Shown piece after piece: positions 1-5,910 of a stretch of DNA of 7,891 bases. The translations under genes and the position numbers were made by a program. The stretch is from Desulfobacula sp. GTDB taxonomy: Bacteria > Desulfobacterota > Desulfobacteria > Desulfobacterales > Desulfobacteraceae. The notes beneath the pieces were generated by a model, which worked only from the letters and a program-made list of their open reading frames with translations, was not told the origin of the DNA and did no database searches. Each line of letters opens with the position of its first letter. Position 1 is the first letter of the stretch. The stretch is from NCBI GenBank assembly GCA_027858355.1, contig JAQICW010000474.1, positions 1 through 7,891 of the forward strand. The letters are read 5' to 3'.

Positions 1-314
1 ATTTAATTTTCAATAAAAATACATTTAATTCCCTGAAATCAGTTTGAGCTTACCCTCAACATTAAGGCCTTACTTTTAAAAAATTTCGTTCCAATTTTTG
101 GCCTGGCCACCATATAAAAATCCATGTTTTCTAAGGTGATCATCGCTGTGTGAACGTAAAACATTGAAAATCATTCTACAATAAAGCTCTTTCATCTCTT
201 TTTTTTATGTAATCTGGAGCCCCATTAGCCGTTTTTTACAAACACTCATTTCTTTGAAAAGATAACTACCGGGGATGGCTGGATCACCCATGAAAAATAT
301 AAAAACATATTTCG
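1..314. other. AT-rich region after the operon, no intact gene seen
   Basis: No intact gene, tRNA or convincing intrinsic terminator is visible. Besides the broken frame at 291-76, the region holds two GGCC-centred palindromes, TAAGGCCTTA (63-72) and TGGCCTGGCCA (99-109), a weak 5-bp hairpin TTGAG/CTCAA (44-59), and a direct repeat ATTTAATT (1-8 and 23-30). Whether the transcript ends here or continues to the left cannot be decided. Confidence 0.4.
76..291 (-). pseudogene. Protein-like reading frame interrupted by one stop codon; gene remnant or repeat copy
   Basis: Minus-strand translation from ATG at 291 gives 28 residues beginning MGDPAIPGSYLFKEM. A TAA follows at 207-205, and then the same frame continues through an ATG at 195 for 39 residues, containing RSHSDDHLRKHGFLYGGQ, to a TAA at 78-76. 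Both halves have a balanced, protein-like composition (Trp, Cys, Gly, His) that is unusual for random AT-rich spacer, and they lie in one frame, which suggests a decayed coding sequence or a copy of an interspersed repeat. After two stops the frame also yields GLNVEGKLKLISGN. There is no Shine-Dalgarno before 291, and no homology can be tested here. I do not recognise the family. It follows the aminotransferase stop by 23 nt on the same strand. Confidence 0.35.
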
Positions 315-1781
315 TTAATTGTTTGATTTTTTAATTTTTTTTATCTCCCAGGCAATTCTGTTGATTTCATCTTTTCTGATATTTGTTGAAGAGGGCAGAC
401 TAAGGCCTGATTTTGATAATTTTTCACAAACAGGCAGACTCTGTTTTGTATTATAAATAGGCTGTTGATGAACTGGAGGGAACAATGGTCGTGTTTCTAT
501 GGATTTTATTTTTAATCTTTTTCCCAGTTCAATAGCTGACATCCCGAATATTTTTTCATCAATCAGTATGGAATACAACCAATAAATATTTTTAGCCCAT
601 TCCGCATTGGGTGGAAGCGTTATGCCCGGTATATTTTTTAGTTCCTCGCTATAAAGGGAAGCATTGGTGCATTTTCGTTCTATAATCTGATCAATCCGCT
701 CCATTTGTCCAACGCCCAAAGCCGCCTGAATATTTGTCAGGCGATAATTATAACCCAGCACCGAATGGCTATACCTTTTTTGCGGGTCCATGCCATGATC
801 TCTTAAGATACGAATCTTATCAGCCAGTTCTTTATTATCGGTTACAACCATTCCACCTTCACCTGTGGTAATTATTTTGTTACCATAAAAACTAAAAATC
901 CCCAGATCCCCCATAGACCCTGTTTTTTCACCTTTATATAAAGCCCCATGGGCTTCTGCCGCATCTTCGATAACAGCAAGGTTATACTTTTTGGCAAGTT
1001 CAAGTATGGGAGACATTTCAGCCGGATGGCCGTAGATATGTACGGGTATGATGGCTTTTGTCACAGGTGTCAGCGCTTGTTCAATTTTACGAGGATCAAT
1101 ATTCCATGTTGCAGCTTCGCTATCAACAAAAACTGGTGTTGCTCCGGTAAAAACAACTGCATTGGCTGTTGAAATAAACGTAAATGAGGGTACAATAACC
1201 TCATCACCCGGCCCGATCCCCTGTGCAAGCAAAGAAAGGTGTAAGGCTGTGGTTCCACTGCTTGAAGATATTCCAAATTTTGTTCCACAAAATTGGGCAA
1301 ACATTTGCTCAAATTGAGTAACATATTTTCCTGCTGAAGATACCCAACCCGTGAGAATACACTCACTGACATATTTCAATTCTTTTTCACCCAGATTCGG
1401 CTCTGATACCGGCAAATAAATCCGGGTATCAAAGAGCGCCAGATCGACTACCCTGTTATTAGAATCCAGCAAAGGAATAATGCGGACCGCTTCTTCAAAC
1501 AGTTTGGAAAGCTTTTCAGTGGAGGTCTCAATGGAAGCGGTTATGGATTTGGGACGTTTAATATTTGACACAGCAGAATCAAGATCCAGTCCCCGAATCA
1601 ATGCCCTTCTCACATCTCCATCAGTTAGAATCCCTTTAAAAAATCCAGTATCCGGTTCCACAAGCAAAGCAATACCAAGTGCTCCTTTATCAATTTGTTT
1701 TAACACATTCCGTATTGATTCATTTTCAGGAACACTGATATCTTCAATTCGTTCTTTTAGATAAGTAAAATGGTTTGGCAT
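315..1781 (-). CDS. CBS-domain-fused sugar aminotransferase, GDP-perosamine-synthase-like (DegT/DnrJ/EryC1)
   Basis: This 488-residue protein is about 120 residues longer than ordinary DegT-family enzymes. Residues 1-118 form a CBS pair: the first half carries GILTDGDVRRALIRG (50-64), the usual nucleotide-binding S/T-x-x-D segment; the second half has IPLLDSNNRVVDL (102-114) and looks degenerate. The aminotransferase occupies about 122-484: SSSSGTTALHL (172-182), VIEDAAEAHG (270-279, D273 contacts the PLP ring), and FSFYGNKIITTGEGGM (296-311) with K302 as the PLP Schiff-base lysine. From LPVSEPNLGEKEL onward it resembles E. coli O157 perosamine synthase as I remember it. With gmd immediately upstream, the likely reaction is GDP-4-keto-6-deoxymannose plus glutamate to GDP-perosamine. 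The ATG is 2 nt after the gmd stop, with AAAGG 7 nt upstream. This CBS type is usually fused to sugar nucleotidyltransferases, so an aminotransferase fusion is unusual and suggests allosteric control by a nucleotide. Confidence 0.88.
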   Translation of the reverse strand: MPNHFTYLKERIEDISVPENESIRNVLKQIDKGALGIALLVEPDTGFFKGILTDGDVRRALIRGLDLDSAVSNIKRPKSITASIETSTEKLSKLFEEAVRIIPLLDSNNRVVDLALFDTRIYLPVSEPNLGEKELKYVSECILTGWVSSAGKYVTQFEQMFAQFCGTKFGISSSSGTTALHLSLLAQGIGPGDEVIVPSFTFISTANAVVFTGATPVFVDSEAATWNIDPRKIEQALTPVTKAIIPVHIYGHPAEMSPILELAKKYNLAVIEDAAEAHGALYKGEKTGSMGDLGIFSFYGNKIITTGEGGMVVTDNKELADKIRILRDHGMDPQKRYSHSVLGYNYRLTNIQAALGVGQMERIDQIIERKCTNASLYSEELKNIPGITLPPNAEWAKNIYWLYSILIDEKIFGMSAIELGKRLKIKSIETRPLFPPVHQQPIYNTKQSLPVCEKLSKSGLSLPSSTNIRKDEINRIAWEIKKIKKSNN

Positions 1782-1783
1782 TA

Positions 1784-2809
1784 TTAAACCTTTCCCAGAT
1801 CTGATTCCATCATAATTTCAACTAGTTGTTTAAACCTTACCTTGGAAGACCAATTAAGTCTTTTTTTTGCAAACGACGGATCACTTAAAAGAAGGTCTAC
1901 CTCTGTAGGACGGTAAAAATAAGGGTCAATACTAACCAAAACCTTCCCGGTTTTTTTATCAATGCCCACTTCATCAACCCCCTTATTTTTCCAGACAATA
2001 TCAATATCAACATAAGCAAATGCATATTCAACGAATTCTCTTACAGAATGGGTTTCTCCAGTTCCAATAACAATGTCCTCAGGCACATCCTGCTGAAGCA
2101 TCCGCCACATGGCATCCACATACTCGGGGGCATATCCCCAGTCTCTTTTTGCATCCAGATTACCTAAGTATAATCGATCAAGTTTTTTTTTAAAAATTCT
2201 TGCAACAGAAAAGGTAATTTTCCGGGTAACAAAAGTTGTCCCCCGTTTGGGAGATTCATGATTAAAAAGAATTCCATTGCAGGCAAACAGATTATACGCC
2301 TTCCGATAATTCTTAACAATCTGAAACGCATAATGTTTTGCAATTGCATAAGGAGACATCGGATTAAAAGGGGTGTTCTCATTTTGGGGCGTTTCAAGGA
2401 CATCCCCATAAAGTTCACTTGTTGAGGCCTGATAAAAACGAGTGGAAATATTTGATTCCCTTATGGCTTCAAGTATCCTCAAAGGCCCCAGAGCATCAAT
2501 ATCAGCAGTATATTCCGGGACATCAAAGGAGACACGAACATGTGATTGAGCGGCAAGGTTATATATCTCATCAGGTTTTATTTTATCAATCAGCCGGTTA
2601 ATATTGCTTGAATCGGAAAGATCGCCATACAACAGATTAAATGACTTTTTTTCAACATGGGGATCCAACTGCAAGTGAATAATATTATCAAGATTATTTG
2701 TACTGGTACGCCTTCGAAGTCCGTATACGGTATAACCTTTTTCAAGAAGCAAATCAGCCAGATATGCACCATCCTGACCTGTTACGCCGGTTATTAATGC
2801 TGTTTTCAT
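1784..2809 (-). CDS. gmd: GDP-mannose 4,6-dehydratase
   Basis: This 341-residue extended SDR enzyme converts GDP-mannose to GDP-4-keto-6-deoxymannose. All Gmd signatures are present: the glycine-rich NADP loop TGVTGQDGAYL (7-17), the R-rich NADP phosphate contact YGLRRRTST (29-37), LAAQSHVRVSF (85-95), the catalytic set T130 and E132 in STSELYG, and Y154 with K158 in YAIAK. Substrate-loop motifs follow: LFNHESPKRG (181-190), GNLDAKRDWGYAPEYVDAMW (216-235) and YRPTEVDLLL (299-308). These are GDP-mannose-specific hallmarks, not those of UDP-GlcNAc dehydratases such as LegB or PseB. The ATG overlaps the upstream stop (ATGA), with AGAGG 9 nt before it at 2819-2823. The product should feed the adjacent aminotransferase. 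No GDP-fucose synthase or RMD reductase gene is visible, so the keto-sugar most likely goes to amination. A run of nine A residues lies inside the coding strand near 2183-2191. Confidence 0.96.
   Translation of the reverse strand: MKTALITGVTGQDGAYLADLLLEKGYTVYGLRRRTSTNNLDNIIHLQLDPHVEKKSFNLLYGDLSDSSNINRLIDKIKPDEIYNLAAQSHVRVSFDVPEYTADIDALGPLRILEAIRESNISTRFYQASTSELYGDVLETPQNENTPFNPMSPYAIAKHYAFQIVKNYRKAYNLFACNGILFNHESPKRGTTFVTRKITFSVARIFKKKLDRLYLGNLDAKRDWGYAPEYVDAMWRMLQQDVPEDIVIGTGETHSVREFVEYAFAYVDIDIVWKNKGVDEVGIDKKTGKVLVSIDPYFYRPTEVDLLLSDPSFAKKRLNWSSKVRFKQLVEIMMESDLGKV
1789..1793 (-). promoter_or_regulatory. Shine-Dalgarno of the CBS-aminotransferase gene
   Basis: AAAGG overlaps the last gmd codons, 7 nt before the ATG at 1781. 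It confirms the start that includes the whole CBS pair, so the N-terminal extension is not an artefact of choosing a start too far upstream. Confidence 0.55.
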
Positions 2810-3672
2810 AAGTTCTTACCTCTTAGTAATAATGAAGATACAATTGAATACGTCTCTTTTAAAGCATCCCAGCCTTCATAAATTTCCAGGCTTATGGTTT
2901 TATTTCCCCAGTCATATTGATTTAAGGTTCTAACCAGTTGCTTTTCTTTTGATAGGCCACGGTTCTGGTCATGCAACCTGTCATTATAGCTGATATGTAT
3001 ATAATCGGAAACTTCAAACATATCCTGGAATTCTTGCTTGAAATCAAAATCAAATGTATTTGCACTCACCATCAAATGACCTATATCCAGAAGCAAGGCG
3101 AAATCCATTTTTTTCTGCAAGATTTTAAAATCATCAAAACACAGCAGCATAAAAGGTGCTTTATCACCATACACCTGATAATTGGACTCAGAATAGCAAT
3201 TGTTTTCAATGTACAGGTTTATGTCTTTGAATTCCTCCTTAAGAATATGAAAACCGTCTATAAAAATTTTTACTGCTTTTTCTTTATTATATAGATTTGA
3301 TTTACCGAATTTTCTGCCAATTTCATCAACAGGCCGGTCCACGAAAAAACCAGCATGGAACCCAAATTGTTTTCCTTCAAGCCGCCGGGTCAGCCTAAGT
3401 GCTTTTTTCAAATGATGTAAACTCTTTTCATAAATACCCCTGTCAAGGGAGGCCAGATTTAAAATGAATGGATCTTTGGGGGGAGGAAAATAATTGTGGA
3501 CTAAAAAAGTGAGGTCATATTTTTTTTGCAGATCAAAAAGATCAGGTTCATAGTCATCATAATACCTTGTTCCACCGCTCAGTTCAATGTTTTTGAATCC
3601 CTTATCAGCCAGTTCTTTTACTGCCGGGCCAATAAACTTTTGTTTAGAGCATGCTGAAGACACATAAATCAT
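2806..3672 (-). CDS. Xylose-isomerase-like TIM-barrel protein (AP endonuclease 2 / sugar isomerase-epimerase family)
   Basis: This 288-residue single-domain protein matches the usual length of AP_endonuc_2-type barrels. Candidate metal and active-site residues sit at strand ends in the expected order: E30 (NIELSGG), H59 (LVHNYF), H106 (FGFHAGF), E156 (YIENN), D196 and H199 (LLDIGHL), H226 (IHISYND) and E263 (SLEIYEG). A divalent-metal enzyme with an intact site is therefore likely. Family members isomerise or epimerise sugars or cleave phosphoesters; this one cannot be assigned a reaction. It sits exactly where legionaminic operons keep the NDP-sugar hydrolysing epimerase, which is absent here, so it may free or reshape the nucleotide-linked sugar before NeuB acts (inference). 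It starts 6 nt after the GNAT stop with no clear Shine-Dalgarno, and overlaps gmd by 4 nt (ATGA). It is not a DNA-repair gene by context. Confidence 0.82.
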   Translation of the reverse strand: MIYVSSACSKQKFIGPAVKELADKGFKNIELSGGTRYYDDYEPDLFDLQKKYDLTFLVHNYFPPPKDPFILNLASLDRGIYEKSLHHLKKALRLTRRLEGKQFGFHAGFFVDRPVDEIGRKFGKSNLYNKEKAVKIFIDGFHILKEEFKDINLYIENNCYSESNYQVYGDKAPFMLLCFDDFKILQKKMDFALLLDIGHLMVSANTFDFDFKQEFQDMFEVSDYIHISYNDRLHDQNRGLSKEKQLVRTLNQYDWGNKTISLEIYEGWDALKETYSIVSSLLLRGKNL

Positions 3673-3678
3673 AATTTT

Positions 3679-4137
3679 CTACAATACCACACAACCGATT
3701 AATTGTCCGTGTTCATTTCCTGAAAAAGAATATCCTAATTTTTGATACAAATGAACAGCACCGATATTCTCGGGATATACTTTTAGCCTTATTTTTTGAG
3801 CATCCTTTTTTCGGGCCTGTTCATGAAGAAAAACCATAAAAATTTCCCCCAGCCCCTTTCCCCTGTGATCCATATGGATATAAATACCCAGGCTGGGAAC
3901 TTTGTATCCGTCATCCCATCCCCGTAGCATTCCATATCCACAAATTTCTTTTTCCATTGTCTGGACAAAATAAAGATCACAGCCTTTATAATGGCCCAGT
4001 TCCTGTGCTTTTTCTTTATTAAATGGATGGGGATGAAAACAGGTATCATTGCCGGTGGTATGAATATTTTCAAAAAACAGGGTCAGCTGATCAATCCAGG
4101 TGGTATCAATTCGATAGTACCGGATATCAGCGATCAC
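3679..4137 (-). CDS. GNAT-family N-acyltransferase, probably acting on the amino sugar
   Basis: This 152-residue protein is a single GNAT domain, the usual length. The acyl-CoA pyrophosphate loop is HRGKGLG (residues 91-97), preceded by strand 4 (SLGIYIHM) and followed by VYPENIGAVHLYQKLGY (120-136), the typical N...A...LYxKxGF ending. An N-terminal FHPHPF (34-39) is unusual and may line the acceptor site. Translation starts at GTG, whose G is the last base of the neuB stop codon (1-nt overlap). GGAAGG lies 7 nt upstream, which supports this start. Its place between the NeuB-type synthase and the Gmd/aminotransferase pair suggests that it acylates the 4-amino group made by the downstream aminotransferase, as LegH or PseH do in related pathways. 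That role is inferred; the fold is clear. The acyl group could be acetyl or something larger. Confidence 0.87.
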   Translation of the reverse strand: MIADIRYYRIDTTWIDQLTLFFENIHTTGNDTCFHPHPFNKEKAQELGHYKGCDLYFVQTMEKEICGYGMLRGWDDGYKVPSLGIYIHMDHRGKGLGEIFMVFLHEQARKKDAQKIRLKVYPENIGAVHLYQKLGYSFSGNEHGQLIGCVVL

Positions 4138-5204
4138 TAGTCTGCCTTCCAGGATATTGCATCAAGGGTTATCATATCATCCTTGTTAATATTTTTTGCC
4201 GCCTGCTTTCCGATGACCTTGTCAAACCAATTTGGCAGCAAGCCCGTGCCCGGTCTTTTGCAGGCCAGATCTTCGGGGCTAATCATCTGGCCGGCAGAGA
4301 TTTTACGTGTTACGACCAGGCTTTTCTGCATTTTCGATTTATTGTTACGCTCACTTGGCATTATTCTTTTCATGCCATCACCAAGGGCCAGTTCTACATT
4401 TCGAATCATCTTGACCAGCTGAGCCATTTCTTCTGGTTCAATAGAAGCGCTGTGGTCCGGGCCGTTCATGGTTCTGGAAAGTGTAAAATGTTTCTCAACC
4501 ACGCAGGCGCCTGCTGCAACCGCCCAGGGGCTTGCAACGATCCCGGATGTATGATCTGAAAACCCAACAGGACAGCCAAATGCCAGTTCCATTGTTTTCA
4601 TTGCCCGAAGATTAATGTCCTCCAAAGGGGCAGGATATTCAGCCGTACATTGCAAAAGAATGATTTTGCCATCAAGTCCATGTATCTTCAGTTCATTAAC
4701 AGATTCTTCCACATCGCCAAGATTCGACATTCCTGTGGATAAAATCACCGGGATCCCTTTTCTTGCCAGATAGCGGAGAAACGGCACATTGGAAGTATCG
4801 GTAGAGGCAATTTTATATGCATCCACACCCATACTTTCAAGCAGATCCGCGCTGTTTTGTTCATAGGGTGTGCAAAGATACAATATCCCTTCATCCTCAC
4901 AATGTTTTTTTAACTGCGCCTGGTCCTGTATTGATAACTCAAGCTTTTTGAGCATGGAAAATTGAGATGTGTCACCAGTGGTTGTTTTTAGCTGGTAATC
5001 GGCTTTCGTGCTGTTCAGGGTCACAAGTGACTCAGCTTTAAAACTCTGAAATTTAACCGCATCAGCGCCGGAAAATCTGGCCGCTTCAATCAACTTATGA
5101 GCGATATCAATATCACCGTTATGATTAACCCCGGCTTCCGCAATGATGAAACACGGATTGTTCCTTCCTATTTTAAAATCTTTAATTCTGACAAAGTTAT
5201 TCAT
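4137..5204 (-). CDS. neuB: PEP-dependent nonulosonic acid synthase with SAF domain (NeuB/LegI family)
   Basis: This 355-residue protein has the standard NeuB layout: a TIM barrel (about 1-285) and a C-terminal SAF antifreeze-like domain (about 293-352). It condenses phosphoenolpyruvate with a six-carbon sugar to give a nine-carbon 3-deoxy acid. Visible hallmarks are IIAEAGVNHNGD (20-31), VKFQSFKAE (50-58), YKIAS (130-134), LSTGM (155-159), TAEYPAP (187-193), and the metal-site histidines in FSDHT (H218) and VEKHFTL (H239). KRPGTGL (316-322) is the SAF loop that reaches the partner subunit's active site. YQLKTT and MLKKLEL resemble legionaminic acid synthase more than Neu5Ac synthase. The usual S-G-E after the active-site Lys is replaced by S-T-D, so substrate preference may differ. 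The gene overlaps neuA by 8 nt, and the weak GGG at 5210-5212 suggests coupled translation. The family is certain; specificity is open. Confidence 0.94.
   Translation of the reverse strand: MNNFVRIKDFKIGRNNPCFIIAEAGVNHNGDIDIAHKLIEAARFSGADAVKFQSFKAESLVTLNSTKADYQLKTTTGDTSQFSMLKKLELSIQDQAQLKKHCEDEGILYLCTPYEQNSADLLESMGVDAYKIASTDTSNVPFLRYLARKGIPVILSTGMSNLGDVEESVNELKIHGLDGKIILLQCTAEYPAPLEDINLRAMKTMELAFGCPVGFSDHTSGIVASPWAVAAGACVVEKHFTLSRTMNGPDHSASIEPEEMAQLVKMIRNVELALGDGMKRIMPSERNNKSKMQKSLVVTRKISAGQMISPEDLACKRPGTGLLPNWFDKVIGKQAAKNINKDDMITLDAISWKAD
4145..4150 (-). promoter_or_regulatory. Shine-Dalgarno for the GTG-started GNAT gene
   Basis: GGAAGG lies inside the last codons of the neuB-like gene, 7 nt before the GTG at 4137. 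It is among the best ribosome-binding sites in the window and fixes the non-ATG start, where stop and start share one base (TAGTG). Confidence 0.7.
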
Positions 5205-5910
5205 TTTTTCCCAGTTTCATAATTGTTTCCAAAAACATGAAATCCATTTCTCTATCAATATCAATACTCCTGTCTCCCGGCATTATATATGCCTCAATCA
5301 CACCAGAGTATAAGCGTTTTTTTTCAAGGATCGTTGACCGCCAGGTTACCTCCACAGCCCCATTAAGCCTGTAGGCAGGAGGAAGCAACTGCCGTCTCAT
5401 GTAATGTTCAATTTGTATTCCGTCAATAAATGATTCCATCCTGTTGTCATTGAGTTTATACATCCAGTAAGGGTGGTGTTCGACCTCACACACAGAACGG
5501 ACCCAGTCGGGCTTTTTTTTGATTAAAAGATCCAGGGCTTTTTCAATATCTTCAGCACTTCTCAGCGGTACCGTCGGCCTCAGCCACACAATGATATCCG
5601 GGTAAAAGTGTTCATTGTCGGCCAGCCAGGCTAAAGCGTGTTCATAAACCGGCATATCCAGGGTATTATCTTCAGCAATCTTATCCGGCCTTAAAAAAGG
5701 AACATCTGCCCCGAATTTTTTGGCTATTTCCAATATTTGTCTATCATCTGTGGAGACAATAACCCTGTCAAGGCATGGCAATGACAATGCGGTTTCAATT
5801 GTCCAGGCAATCAGGGGTTTAGCGGCAAGCAGTTTGATGTTTTTTTTGGGAACACCTTTAGAGCCGCCCCGGGCAGGGATTATGGCGAGAATTTTTTTAT
5901 TGTCTATCAT
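5197..5910 (-). CDS. neuA: CMP-nonulosonic acid cytidylyltransferase (NeuA/LegF family)
   Basis: This 237-residue protein of usual family length should transfer CMP from CTP to a nonulosonic (sialic-acid-like) sugar, the activation step before glycosyl transfer. The nucleotide-binding signature IIPARGGSKGVPKKN occupies residues 10-24. Further family features are STDD (53-56), LRPTVPLR (110-117, usually LRPTSPLR), RLNGA (181-185), and SIDIDREMDF near the C-terminus (215-224), whose Asp residues are the expected Mg ligands. After NGA the family commonly has an aromatic residue, whereas here it reads VEV. The frame runs upstream to a TTG at 5934, but the ATG at 5910 is preceded by GGAAG at 5915-5919 and leaves a complete N-terminal strand, so it was chosen. 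The gene overlaps the upstream methyltransferase by 14 nt and the downstream synthase by 8 nt. The family is certain; the exact acid activated is not. Confidence 0.93.
   Translation of the reverse strand: MIDNKKILAIIPARGGSKGVPKKNIKLLAAKPLIAWTIETALSLPCLDRVIVSTDDRQILEIAKKFGADVPFLRPDKIAEDNTLDMPVYEHALAWLADNEHFYPDIIVWLRPTVPLRSAEDIEKALDLLIKKKPDWVRSVCEVEHHPYWMYKLNDNRMESFIDGIQIEHYMRRQLLPPAYRLNGAVEVTWRSTILEKKRLYSGVIEAYIMPGDRSIDIDREMDFMFLETIMKLGKNE

Noticed and set aside
1..60. Possible intrinsic terminator after the operon (TTGAG/CTCAA hairpin near 44-59).
   Set aside because: The stem has only 5 bp and no T-tract follows directly on the minus strand.
270..289. Plus-strand GGCTGGATCACC resembles the conserved 3' end of 16S rRNA.
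   Set aside because: Only about 12 bases match. The CCTCC anti-Shine-Dalgarno is absent and there is no helix 45 or other rRNA sequence upstream, so it is treated as coincidence or as part of the broken minus-strand frame.
948..1317. Plus-strand open frames opposite the aminotransferase gene.
   Set aside because: They lie antisense to a fully motif-supported gene, have no family features or ribosome-binding sites, and overlap one another.
2183..2191. Homopolymer tract of nine A (coding strand) in gmd, with shorter 8-base tracts near 1861 and 5513, as possible phase-variation switches.
   Set aside because: Such runs are expected in Lys/Phe codons of an AT-rich genome, and every affected frame is intact. 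There is no sign of slippage.
1784..2809. Assignment of the dehydratase as LegB/PseB-type (GlcNAc-derived substrate).
   Set aside because: NHESPKRG, the GNLDAKRDWGYAPEYVDAMW stretch and the RPTEVDLLL ending are Gmd hallmarks, so a GDP-mannose substrate is much more likely.
4023..4559. A 178-codon plus-strand open frame across the GNAT/neuB junction.
   Set aside because: It is antisense to two well-supported genes and its translation has no recognisable domain. It is a shadow frame.
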